Positions 28,815 to 35,048 of a stretch of 35,048 nucleotides of DNA are shown piece after piece. Position 1 is the stretch's first letter; each line of letters opens with the position of its first letter. The stretch is from contig QHSI01000126.1 in assembly GCA_003221515.1 (NCBI GenBank), forward strand, positions 1-35,048, given 5' to 3'. The position numbers and the translations under genes were made by a program. The stretch comes from Candidatus Rokuibacteriota bacterium (lineage in GTDB: Bacteria; Methylomirabilota; Methylomirabilia; Rokubacteriales; CSP1-6). The notes under the pieces are model-generated. The model made no database searches, had not been told where the DNA came from, and saw only the letters and a program-made list of their open reading frames with translations.

Positions 28815-29842
28815 AAGCCGTCTACATCGCCGAGCCAGGCGGCCCCGAGAAGCTCACCTTCGGCGATCGTCCCGATCCCGACGCGGGGCCGGGCGAAGTC
28901 CTCATTCGCGTCCGGGGCTCCGCCGTCAACCACGCGGACCTGGCGATCCGCGCCGGACGCTCGGCGACGGGTGGGCTGCCGCGCATCCTCGGGCTCGACA
29001 TCGCCGGCGAGATCGCGCGCCTCGGTCCGGGGGTGACGGGGTGGAAAGAGGGCGAACGCGTCGTCGTCGAGAACCGGGTTAAGTGCGGTACCTGCACGCC
29101 GTGCGTGCAGGGGCGCGACGAGTACTGCGAGCGTCAGAAGCGGCTCGGTGGCGAGCTCGACGGAGGCCACGCGCAGTATTGCAAGGTCCCGGCGGCCAAT
29201 CTGCAGCGCATCCCGGAGTGGATGGGTTTCGAGGAGGCGGCGACGCTTCCACTCGCGGGCCATACGGCGTGGCACTGCCTCGTCGAGCGCGTGAAGCTAC
29301 AGCCGTGGGAAGACGTGCTCATCAACGCGGTCGGCAGTGGCGTGGGGAGCTTCGGGCTCCTGATGGCCAAGGGCATCGGCGCCCGCGCCATCGTCACGGC
29401 CGGCAGCGACTGGAAACTCGAGAAGGCCAAGGAGCTCGGCGCCAACGAGGTCATCAACTACACGACCACGCCGAAGTTCAGCCAGCGCGTCAAAGAGCTC
29501 ACCGACGGCCGCGGTGTCGACGTGGTGTTCGACTGCGTCGGCGCAACGGTGTGGGACGAGAGCTGCGCGAGCCTCAAGCCCGGCGGCCGGCTGGTCATTA
29601 CCGGGACGACCGCGGGCAGCCAGCTGCCGTTCAATCTCTCGGTGCTGCAGAGCCGGCCGCTGACGCTGATGGGCAGCGGCGCCCGGAGCCGGCGCAGCTT
29701 CGCGGCGATGATGCACATGGTGCACTACGGCGGTCTGCGCGGCGTCGTCGGCAAGACGTTCGATCTCGCCGACACCGCGAAGGCGCACGAGGTCATGGCC
29801 GGGCGCGACTTCTTCGGCAAGCTCGTCCTGCGCGTGCCGTAG
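28811..29842 (+). CDS. zinc-type alcohol dehydrogenase / quinone-oxidoreductase-like MDR protein
   Basis: A 343-residue medium-chain dehydrogenase/reductase. The structural zinc cysteines are all present (Cys92, Cys95, Cys98, Cys106 in KCGTCTPC and EYC). The catalytic-zinc Cys of alcohol dehydrogenases is not found in the N-terminal segment, which reads SAVNHADLAIR (Asn40, His41), as in zinc-less quinone oxidoreductases. It thus combines a structural zinc lobe with a reductase-like active site. The NAD(P)-binding loop is VGSGVGSFG, and TDGRGVDVVFDCVG follows. It starts inside the stop codon of the dioxygenase-like gene (ATGA overlap), so the two are translated together. It could reduce or oxidise a product of that pathway. 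Confidence 0.92.
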   Translation: MKAVYIAEPGGPEKLTFGDRPDPDAGPGEVLIRVRGSAVNHADLAIRAGRSATGGLPRILGLDIAGEIARLGPGVTGWKEGERVVVENRVKCGTCTPCVQGRDEYCERQKRLGGELDGGHAQYCKVPAANLQRIPEWMGFEEAATLPLAGHTAWHCLVERVKLQPWEDVLINAVGSGVGSFGLLMAKGIGARAIVTAGSDWKLEKAKELGANEVINYTTTPKFSQRVKELTDGRGVDVVFDCVGATVWDESCASLKPGGRLVITGTTAGSQLPFNLSVLQSRPLTLMGSGARSRRSFAAMMHMVHYGGLRGVVGKTFDLADTAKAHEVMAGRDFFGKLVLRVP

Positions 29843-30018
29843 TAGCGCTCGCTTTCCCACCAGCCGCTTCGATGATCGACCCGGCAGGCATCAAGCGGCG
29901 CTTCACCGTCTCACCTCTCGTTCGCCTACGGCACTTCGGCGGGGAGACTAGCCGAACACCGGTATGGGCACCAGCGCCCTGGCCGGGACCCTCAGGTCAG
30001 GAACAGGAAGGTGACCCC

Positions 30019-30039
30019 GAGGCCCTTCGAGGCCCCCAT
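30019..30039 (+). repeat. degenerate copy of the G-rich hairpin repeat
   Basis: GAGGCCCTTCGAGGCCCCC shares the CCCTTCGAGGCCCCC core of the repeats at 21459 and 21546 but has lost most of the left arm. It lies in the 278-nt gap between the dehydrogenase and cupin genes. I see nothing else convincing there except a possible -10 at 30057. Confidence 0.45.
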
Positions 30040-30056
30040 CGCAAACGGAAGCGGCG

Positions 30057-30062
30057 TATTAT
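30057..30062 (+). promoter_or_regulatory. candidate -10 box (TATTAT) of the cupin-dioxygenase operon
   Basis: TATTAT is five of six to consensus and is AT-rich in an otherwise GC-rich gap. It lies 58 nt before the cupin ATG at 30121. No clear -35. Confidence 0.35.
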
Positions 30063-30120
30063 ATGGCCGCCGCGGACCCGCCCACGCTCTGACGGGGCGA
30101 GCCGGCTCGGGAGGTCCGAG

Positions 30121-30462
30121 ATGAGCCATATCATTCGCCTGTACACCGGCAAGGACGGCCAGACCCATATCGAGGAGCTGGACCTCGCCACCCATCCGGA
30201 GCTCACGACGCTTCAAGGCACCAAGGGCATCGTGTTCCGGACGACCAAGCCCGGCCACTTCTCGGACTGGCACAACGCCCCGCGCCGGCAGTTCGTGATC
30301 ACGCTGGCGGGCGAAGTCGAGATCGGGCTCGCGGACGGCACCAAGCATCGCTACGGGCCGGGGCACGTGACCCTGGCGGAAGACTTGACGGGCAAGGGGC
30401 ACACGACGCGCGTCGTCGGCGACCAGCCCCGCCTCTCGGTCACGATCCCTCTGGCGGACTGA
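30121..30462 (+). CDS. small cupin-domain protein
   Basis: A 113-residue single cupin barrel. The region FSDWHNAPRRQFVITLAGEVEIGLADGTKHRYGPGHVTLAEDLTGKGHTTR contains the two cupin motifs. A His in DWHNAP and one in KGHTT are candidate metal ligands, but the first motif lacks the usual HxH, so metal binding is uncertain. Such proteins may be dioxygenases, isomerases or sensors. The GGGAGGT ribosome-binding site precedes the ATG. The gene lies 31 nt before the second LigB-like gene and is probably co-transcribed with it. The frame is open far upstream through the dehydrogenase gene, but similarity starts here. Confidence 0.85.
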   Translation: MSHIIRLYTGKDGQTHIEELDLATHPELTTLQGTKGIVFRTTKPGHFSDWHNAPRRQFVITLAGEVEIGLADGTKHRYGPGHVTLAEDLTGKGHTTRVVGDQPRLSVTIPLAD

Positions 30463-30493
30463 CGACACGGACTAGCGACGAGGAGGACGACCC

Positions 30494-31549
30494 ATGGGAC
30501 AGATCCTTGGGCTGGGTATCACCCACTATCCCCCGATGTCGTACAAGGGCAACATGTCGGGCCGGATCAAAATGTTGCTGGCGGACCCGATGCTGCCCGA
30601 GAAGCTGCGGTCGCCGGAGGGCTGGCATCCGACGATGCGCGAGCAGTGGAGCACCGACGAAGGCCTGGCCCACTCCGAGCGGCACCGCAGCGACCTGATC
30701 CATCACTTCCGGAAGATTCGCGCCGAGCTCGACGCCTTCGAGCCCGACTTCGTGCTGCTGTGGGGCGACGACCAGTACGAGAACTACCGTGAGGACTGCG
30801 TGCCGCCGTTCTCGGTGCTGGCCTACGACTCGGTCGACGTCCAGCCGTGGAAGGGGCATCGCGGCGAGAACTGGTGGGACGAGGCCAAGGACAAGACGTT
30901 CACGATCACGGGCCATCGCGCCGGCGCCAAGTATCTCGCCTCGGCCCTGCTCGACGACGGGATCGACCTCGCGTACGCCTACAAGCCCCTGCACCACCCG
31001 CTCGGCCACGCGTTCGTGAACTCGGTCCTGTACCTGGATATGGATCGCAAGGGGTTCGCCTACCCGGTGGTGCCATTCACCGTGAACTCGTACGGGCGCT
31101 GGCTGGTCGGCGCCCACGGCGCGCCGATGACGCCCTCGCAGGCCGCGAAGCTCGCGGGCCAGACCGAGCTCGATCCGCCCGGGCCGCAGCCGTGGCGCTG
31201 CTTCCAGGTCGGCGCGGCGGTGGCGCGCGCGCTCACCCGCAGTCCGTGGCGCGTGGCGGTGATCGCGTCGTCGAGCTGGAGCCACTCGTTCCTGGTCGGC
31301 AAGCACGCGCTGATGTTCCCGGACGTCGAGTCGGACAAGCGCTACTATGAGGCGCTGCGCGACGGCGACTGGGAGACGTGGCGCAACACGAAGATCGAGG
31401 AGGCCGAGGACCGCGGCCACCACGAGCTGCTGAACTGGTTCTGCCTCGCCGGCGCGATGGCGGAACTCCGGCGCAAGCCTGACGAGTCCGTGTTCCTGGA
31501 GTCGTGGATCACGAACTCCGACAAGGTCTTTGCCGTGTTCAGACCCTAG
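30494..31549 (+). CDS. LigB-superfamily (class III extradiol dioxygenase-like) protein, second paralogue
   Basis: A 351-residue paralogue of the protein encoded at 27774, colinear along its whole length. It keeps His11 (GLGITHYPP), His264 (SSSWSH) and Glu311 (HELLNW), and again has Gln94 within WGDDQYENY where LigB has its second iron-binding His. The identical replacement in both copies argues that it is a fixed feature of this subfamily. The paralogues differ in the loop around residues 200-235, where substrate specificity might lie. An AGGAGGA ribosome-binding site precedes the ATG, 31 nt after the cupin stop. Expected role: oxidative cleavage or a related oxygen-dependent step on an aromatic acid; not proven. 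Confidence 0.87.
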   Translation: MGQILGLGITHYPPMSYKGNMSGRIKMLLADPMLPEKLRSPEGWHPTMREQWSTDEGLAHSERHRSDLIHHFRKIRAELDAFEPDFVLLWGDDQYENYREDCVPPFSVLAYDSVDVQPWKGHRGENWWDEAKDKTFTITGHRAGAKYLASALLDDGIDLAYAYKPLHHPLGHAFVNSVLYLDMDRKGFAYPVVPFTVNSYGRWLVGAHGAPMTPSQAAKLAGQTELDPPGPQPWRCFQVGAAVARALTRSPWRVAVIASSSWSHSFLVGKHALMFPDVESDKRYYEALRDGDWETWRNTKIEEAEDRGHHELLNWFCLAGAMAELRRKPDESVFLESWITNSDKVFAVFRP

Positions 31550-31570
31550 CCGCGGCGTTCAGACCGTAGG
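31537..31570 (+). repeat. short tandem repeat at the 3' end of the dioxygenase-like gene
   Basis: GTTCAGACCCTAGC (31537-31550) and GTTCAGACCGTAGG (31557-31570) repeat with a 20-nt period and two mismatches. The first copy contains the gene's stop codon. It is probably a small local duplication. Confidence 0.45.
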
Positions 31571-31603
31571 CGCCGTCTCGAGGGCGGTAGCCATAACAAA
31601 GTA

Positions 31604-31675
31604 GTGCGCGCCGCAGGCCGTCGTGGGGCTGGGGCCCCGCCGGCCGAGGCGCGGCTACAAAATGAGGAGGCGCTC
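31604..31675 (+). promoter_or_regulatory. structured 5' leader element, copy 2 (covarying hairpin plus ribosome-binding site)
   Basis: The same fold as 20246-20317: CGCGCC (31607-31612) / GGCGCG (31648-31653), GGCCG (31616-31620) / CGGCC (31641-31645), GTGGGGC (31623-31629) / GCCCCGC (31634-31640) and loop TGGG. Compared with copy 1, a T-A pair has become C-G and an A-T pair has become G-C, each by changes on both sides, and one C-G pair has become a T-G wobble. Here too the stem is followed by GAGGAG and the ATG 23 nt after its last base. Confidence 0.6.
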
Positions 31676-32302
31676 ATGATCTACGAGGTTCGCACCTACT
31701 CACTGCGCACCGGGGCCGTGGCCGAGTTCGAGGACCGCTTCGCCAAGCGCAAGGCGCTGCGCGAGAAGCACTCCAAGCTCGGCGCCTTCTGGCACACCGA
31801 TTTCGGCCCGCTCAACCAGGTGATTCACGTGTGGCCCTACGAAGACCTGGCGCAGCGCACCAAGGTGCGCGACGCCATGGCCAAGGACGCCGAGCTCAAC
31901 GCGCTGCCGGGCGGGCGCGATCTGATCGTCGAGCAGCAGTCCGACATCATGATCCCCGCGCCGTTCATGCAGCCGCTGGGCAGCCGCAACTTCGGCGCCG
32001 GCAACTTCTACGAGATGCGGATCTACACCTACTCGCCGGGCGATCTCCCGAAGGTGCTCGAGGCGTGGGGCAAGGCCGTGCCGGGGCGCGAGAAGCTCTC
32101 CCCGCTGGCCGCCTGCTTCACCAGCGAGATCGGCGGCCTCAACAAGTTCGTGCACGTGTGGGTCTACAAGGACTCCAACGAGCGGAATCGCATCCGCGAG
32201 GAATCCCGCAAGGGTGGCCAGTGGCCGCCGCAGTCCGGCGTGCGACCGGTCCGCCAGGAAAACAAGCTGCTCATCCCGGCGTCGTTCTCGCCCCTGCAGT
32301 AG
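31676..32302 (+). CDS. NIPSNAP family protein (two ferredoxin-like domains)
   Basis: A 208-residue protein with two NIPSNAP-type dimeric alpha/beta-barrel repeats. The first begins MIYEVRTYSLRTGAVAEFEDRF with LNQVIHVWPYEDLAQR. The second begins FYEMRIYTYSPGDLPKVLEAW with LNKFVHVWVYKDSNERNRIR. The biochemical role of bacterial NIPSNAP proteins is not established; many lie beside catabolic or monooxygenase genes. The start is the ATG at 31676, which has AGGAGG upstream. The frame remains open 24 codons further into the hairpin element, as for the amidohydrolase gene, but that is best seen as a leader RNA. A long inverted repeat follows at 32320. Confidence 0.9.
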   Translation: MIYEVRTYSLRTGAVAEFEDRFAKRKALREKHSKLGAFWHTDFGPLNQVIHVWPYEDLAQRTKVRDAMAKDAELNALPGGRDLIVEQQSDIMIPAPFMQPLGSRNFGAGNFYEMRIYTYSPGDLPKVLEAWGKAVPGREKLSPLAACFTSEIGGLNKFVHVWVYKDSNERNRIREESRKGGQWPPQSGVRPVRQENKLLIPASFSPLQ

Positions 32303-32319
32303 TCAGCCGCGTCGGTCGT

Positions 32320-32360
32320 CGCCCGGGCGGGCTGGCCACCGAGCCCGACCCGCCCGGGCG
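32320..32360. terminator. long stem-loop after the NIPSNAP gene
   Basis: A perfect 12-bp inverted repeat CGCCCGGGCGGG (32320-32331) / CCCGCCCGGGCG (32349-32360) with a 17-nt loop, 17 nt after the stop codon. An alternative inner pairing GGGCT / AGCCC competes with it. There is no T-run. It probably separates the NIPSNAP transcript from the dehydrogenase operon. Confidence 0.5.
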
Positions 32361-32387
32361 CGATCGTTGCCGTCCCCAGAGGAGGGT

Positions 32388-32438
32388 ATGCGCTCCATGA
32401 CGCGATTCGCGCAAGAAGTGATGCCGCACTGCCGCTAG
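32388..32438 (+). pseudogene. possible C-terminal remnant of an LLM-type oxidoreductase gene
   Basis: A 16-codon frame with a full GAGGAGGG ribosome-binding sequence just before its ATG, reading MRSMTRFAQEVMPHCR. The ending resembles the C-terminal helix of luciferase-like oxidoreductases; compare LLAREVMPKF at the end of the protein encoded at 11209. This looks like the start signals and the last codons of a gene joined by an internal deletion. It is a weak call: a short expressed peptide or chance similarity are alternatives. Confidence 0.3.
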
Positions 32439-32457
32439 GGGCGCGGGAGGGACGAGC

Positions 32458-33432
32458 GTGTCACTGACCAAGTCCGAGCTGGTCGAGATCTTTCGCAAGC
32501 TGGTCCTGATCCGCGAGTTCGACCTGCTCGCCATCGAGCTTCGGAAGGCCAAGCGGATCTACGGCGCGGTGCATCCGTACGTCGGCGAAGAGGCCGTGGC
32601 CGTCGGCGTGTGCGCCGCGCTCCGCCCGACCGATCGCATCACCAGCACCCACCGGGGCCACGGACACTGCATCGCGAAGGGCGCCGACATCAACCGGATG
32701 ATGGCCGAGCTGTTCGGCCGGGTCGACGGCTACTGCAAGGGCAAGGGCGGCTCGATGCACATCGCCGACTTCGCCATCGGGATGCTCGGCGCCAACGGCA
32801 TCGTGGCCGGCGGCATGCCGATCGCGTGCGGCGCCGCGCTGGCGGCGCAGCTCGAGGACGCCGGGAAGGTCACCGCGTGCTTCTTCGGCGACGGCGCCAC
32901 CGGCGAGGGTGAGTTCCACGAGACCCTCAACATCGCCTCGCTGTGGAAGCTGCCGCTGCTCTTCGTCTGCGAGAACAACCGCTACGGCGCCGGCAACGCG
33001 GTGGAATCGGTGCGGGCACAGGCCGACATCACGCTGCACGCGCCGGCCTACGGGATGCCCGGCATCGCCGTCGACGGCAACGACGTGCTGGCGGTCCGCG
33101 ACACCGCCGCCGAGGCCGCCGAGCGGGCGCGGCGCGGCGACGGACCGACGCTGATCCATTGCAAGACGTTTCGCTCGCTCTTTCACGCGATGCGCGACGT
33201 GCCGCCGCCGGAGACGAGGCCGGACGACCTGCTCGCCGCGTGGCGCGGCCGTGATCGTGATCCGATCACCCGCCTCGAGGACCATCTGATCGGCGGCGGG
33301 ACCGTCACGACCGCCGAGCTGCAGCAGATCCGCGACGCGGTCAAACGCGACCTCGACGCGGCGGTGGCCTTCGCCGAGGCAAGCCCGTATCCCGATCCCA
33401 ACGACCTGCTGGTCGACATGTTCGCCGAGTAA
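32458..33432 (+). CDS. thiamine-diphosphate-dependent 2-oxoacid dehydrogenase E1 component, alpha subunit
   Basis: A 324-residue E1 alpha subunit of the pyruvate/acetoin/branched-chain dehydrogenase type. YVGEEAVAVGV, STHRGHGHCIAKG, the ThDP/Mg motif from GDGATGEG (residues 144-151) to CENNRYG (Asn173, Asn174) and KGGSMHIAD with His101 are present. It forms an alpha2beta2 enzyme with the beta subunit encoded next and decarboxylates a 2-oxoacid onto lipoyl-E2 or another acceptor. The acetoin dehydrogenase AcoA type is the nearest by style, but the substrate is not certain. The start is a GTG with GGGAGGGA about 8 nt upstream. No E2 or E3 gene is found before the window ends. Confidence 0.93.
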   Translation: MSLTKSELVEIFRKLVLIREFDLLAIELRKAKRIYGAVHPYVGEEAVAVGVCAALRPTDRITSTHRGHGHCIAKGADINRMMAELFGRVDGYCKGKGGSMHIADFAIGMLGANGIVAGGMPIACGAALAAQLEDAGKVTACFFGDGATGEGEFHETLNIASLWKLPLLFVCENNRYGAGNAVESVRAQADITLHAPAYGMPGIAVDGNDVLAVRDTAAEAAERARRGDGPTLIHCKTFRSLFHAMRDVPPPETRPDDLLAAWRGRDRDPITRLEDHLIGGGTVTTAELQQIRDAVKRDLDAAVAFAEASPYPDPNDLLVDMFAE

Positions 33433-33444
33433 GGAGTGCCTACC

Positions 33445-34398
33445 GTGCGAGAGATCACGTTCGCCCAGGCTCTCGAGGAAGCGCTGATCGAGGAAATGGA
33501 ACGCGACGAGCGTGTGATCACCCTCGCCACCACGCGGGCGCCGGGGCTCGAGAACAAGTTCGGCGACAAGCGCGTGCGGTTCACGCCGATCTCCGAAGCA
33601 GCGTTCACCGGCATCGGGCTCGGGGCGGCCGGGAGCGGGTTCCGTCCGGTCGTCCACTGGGGCATGGTCACGTTCTCGTTCGTGGCCATGGACCAGATCG
33701 TCAACCAGGCGAGCAAGATCCGCTACATGTTCGGCGGCCAGGCCGACTTCCCCGTGACCTATCGGTGCACCACCGGCGGCGGCATGCAGGTGGCGGCCCA
33801 GCATTCGCAGAGCCCGTACTCCATGTTCATGCACCTGGCCGGGCTGAAGATCATCCTCCCGTCGACCCCCGCGGACGCCAAAGGCCTGTTGAAGAGCTCG
33901 ATCCGGGACAATAACCCGGTCGTCTTCTTCGAGTGCAGTCGGCTGGCCTCGACCACCGGGCCCGTGCCGGACGGCGAGCACGTGGTCCCGATCGGCGTCG
34001 CCGACGTGAAGCGCGCCGGCCGCGACGTGACGGTCGTCGGGCTCGCCTACTACGTGCGCGAGGCGCTCGCGGTGGCGGACACGCTGGCCGCCGAGGGCAT
34101 TTCCCTCGAAGTGGTCGATCCGCGCACGCTCGTGCCGATGGACGCCGACGCGATCCGCGCCTCGGTGCGCAAGACCGGGCGGCTCGTGGTGGTCGACGAG
34201 GCGCCGGCCACCTGCTCGGCGGCCTCCGAGATCGTCGCGCTCGTCACCGAAGACGCGCAGACGTTCCGGGCGCTCCGGGCACCGGTGCAGCGCGTGTGCG
34301 CCGCGCCGGTGCCGGTGCCGTTCAGCCCGCCGCTCGAGCAGGCGGCGCTGCCGGACCGGGTGCGCATCACGACAGCCATTCGCCGGGTGCTGGCATGA
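33445..34398 (+). CDS. thiamine-diphosphate-dependent 2-oxoacid dehydrogenase E1 component, beta subunit
   Basis: A 317-residue E1 beta subunit with the transketolase pyrimidine-binding domain (REITFAQALEEALIEEMERDERV, then FTPISEAAFTGIGLGAAGSGFRPVV and AAQHSQSP) and the C-terminal transketolase domain (DVTVVGLAYYVREALAVADTLAAEGISLEVVDPRTLVPMD). It completes the heterotetramer with the alpha subunit, whose stop is 12 nt upstream. Of two in-frame GTG codons, the one at 33445 has AAGGAG about 8 nt before it. The one at 33436 overlaps that ribosome-binding site and is less likely. An ATGA overlap at its end starts a 17-codon frame of no recognised family. Confidence 0.93.
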   Translation: MREITFAQALEEALIEEMERDERVITLATTRAPGLENKFGDKRVRFTPISEAAFTGIGLGAAGSGFRPVVHWGMVTFSFVAMDQIVNQASKIRYMFGGQADFPVTYRCTTGGGMQVAAQHSQSPYSMFMHLAGLKIILPSTPADAKGLLKSSIRDNNPVVFFECSRLASTTGPVPDGEHVVPIGVADVKRAGRDVTVVGLAYYVREALAVADTLAAEGISLEVVDPRTLVPMDADAIRASVRKTGRLVVVDEAPATCSAASEIVALVTEDAQTFRALRAPVQRVCAAPVPVPFSPPLEQAALPDRVRITTAIRRVLA

Positions 34399-34462
34399 GA
34401 ACGACGAAGACGCCGTTCCAGCTCCGTCCCGACCCCCTCGCCCGGTGAAAGGCGGAAGAGCC

Positions 34463-35048
34463 ATGAACACGCTGCTGTGCGCGCTCTCGATCGGCTGCGC
34501 GCTGATCCTGATCGGCGCGGTCCGGGACGTGCAGGCGCAGACCCCCGCGCCGGCGCCACCGCCCGTCATCGAAGGCAACATCTACACGGCGATCTACATC
34601 GAGATCATGCCGACCTCTCGGGCGGACGGCGTGACGGCGCTGAAGCGCTACCGCGACGCCACCCGCGCCGACGACGGCAACGTGCGGTGCGAGCTCGTGA
34701 GTCGCATCGGCCAGCCGCACCAGTTCGCGATCCTGGAGGTGTGGAAGGACCAGAAGGCGTTCGAGGCCCACGGCAAAGGGGCCTCGGCCGCGCAGCTCCG
34801 CGAGCAAGTCCACGCGATCCACAGCGCGCCGCTGGACGAGCGCGTGCACGTCGGCGTCTCCGTCGGTCCGCTCCAGCCCGGGCCGGCCGGCGACGCGGTC
34901 TACGTCGTCACCCACGTCGACGTCATCCCACCGCGCAAGGAAGACGGCCTCGCCGCCGTCAAGCAGCTCGGCGCCGACAGCCGCGGCGCCGCCGGCAACG
35001 TGCGCTTCGAGGTGGTGCAGCAGACCAACCGCCCCAATCACTTCACGG
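34463..35048 (+). CDS. exported tandem antibiotic-biosynthesis-monooxygenase (ABM) domain protein, 3' end outside window
   Basis: At least 195 residues, open at the window edge. An N-terminal signal peptide (MNTLLCALSIGCALILIGAV, then QAQTPAPAP) is followed by two ABM-type ferredoxin-like repeats. The first includes YTAIYIEIMPTSRADGVTALKRYRDATRADDGNVRCELVSRIGQPHQFAILEVWKD. The second starts at about residue 153 with VYVVTHVDVIPPRKEDGLAAVKQL. ABM proteins act as cofactor-free monooxygenases or heme-degrading enzymes, or have unknown roles. Export of such a protein is less usual. GGCGGAAGAG precedes the ATG, 64 nt after the E1 beta gene. Confidence 0.85.
   Translation, partial: MNTLLCALSIGCALILIGAVRDVQAQTPAPAPPPVIEGNIYTAIYIEIMPTSRADGVTALKRYRDATRADDGNVRCELVSRIGQPHQFAILEVWKDQKAFEAHGKGASAAQLREQVHAIHSAPLDERVHVGVSVGPLQPGPAGDAVYVVTHVDVIPPRKEDGLAAVKQLGADSRGAAGNVRFEVVQQTNRPNHFT

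Noticed and set aside
29843-30120. 278-nt gap examined for a small gene or RNA
   Set aside because: No frame with recognisable similarity and no tRNA-like fold; only the degenerate G-rich repeat and a TATTAT box stand out.
31537-31570. Tandem GTTCAGACC repeat considered as a regulator binding site
   Set aside because: The first copy contains coding bases and the stop codon of the dioxygenase-like gene, so a small local duplication is a simpler explanation.
34395-34448. 17-codon frame overlapping the E1 beta stop by ATGA (MRTTKTPFQLRPDPLAR)
   Set aside because: The coupling geometry is suggestive, but it has no recognisable family and is too short to support as a gene.

Overview
The window is about 35 kb of very GC-rich, densely coding bacterial DNA. 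It has no rRNA, tRNA, CRISPR array, transposase or phage gene that I can recognise. The gene content is dominated by CaiB/BaiF CoA-transferases, luciferase-like (LLM/F420) oxidoreductases, DinB proteins, crotonases, Rid proteins, an amidohydrolase, LigB-type dioxygenases, and NIPSNAP and ABM proteins. This mix and the base composition resemble uncultured soil or subsurface lineages such as Candidatus Rokubacteria (Methylomirabilota). That assignment is inference from gene content; no marker gene is present.

Layout. 1-3.8 kb: the 3' end of an RND efflux pump, a GAF-GAF histidine kinase with a translationally coupled NarL-type regulator, and a stand-alone receiver. 3.75-6.5 kb (minus): S9 peptidase and an unusual SDR in one operon. 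6.5-8.9 kb: a fused double CoA-transferase whose 3' end overlaps that of a minus-strand operon (8.9-12.3 kb) of LLM monooxygenase, DinB protein and an exported family-5 solute-binding protein. 12.4-14.4 kb: operon of crotonase, fused double Rid and single Rid. 14.5-18.2 kb: RtcB-like RNA ligase, a remnant of a Uma2-type nuclease, F420-type LLM enzyme, DinB protein (minus) and HAD phosphatase. 18.2-23.3 kb: CoA-transferase/crotonase pair, amidohydrolase, AhpD-like CxxC protein, F420-type LLM enzyme and SnoaL-like protein. 23.3-25.0 kb (minus): PIG-L deacetylase and LLM enzyme. 25.1-31.5 kb: histidine phosphatase, CoA-transferase, alpha/beta hydrolase, two LigB-like dioxygenase paralogues, zinc-type alcohol dehydrogenase and cupin. 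31.7-35.0 kb: NIPSNAP protein, the E1 alpha and beta subunits of a 2-oxoacid dehydrogenase, and a secreted tandem-ABM protein cut by the window end.

How the genes may work together. The set reads as a patchwork of small catabolic operons for aromatic or other organic acids: CoA activation by CoA-transferases, hydratase or isomerase steps, flavin/F420 oxidations, ring cleavage and hydrolysis, with Rid proteins possibly clearing reactive intermediates. The substrate cannot be read from the sequence. Many of these enzymes lack the textbook catalytic residues of their superfamily (SDR, both crotonases, all three Rid domains, the alpha/beta hydrolase, the second iron ligand of both LigB paralogues, and one half of the fused CoA-transferase), so standard functional labels should be used with care.

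The most interesting non-coding signal is a hairpin element of about 50 nt, present twice (20249-20295 and 31607-31653). It lies at an identical distance upstream of the amidohydrolase and NIPSNAP start codons, and two compensatory base-pair changes preserve its stem. Other signals are a recurrent -10-like box 6-14 nt before start codons that lack a Shine-Dalgarno sequence (probable leaderless transcripts), a family of G-rich hairpin repeats (14360, 21478, 21565 and a degenerate copy at 30019), and several apparent internally deleted gene remnants.
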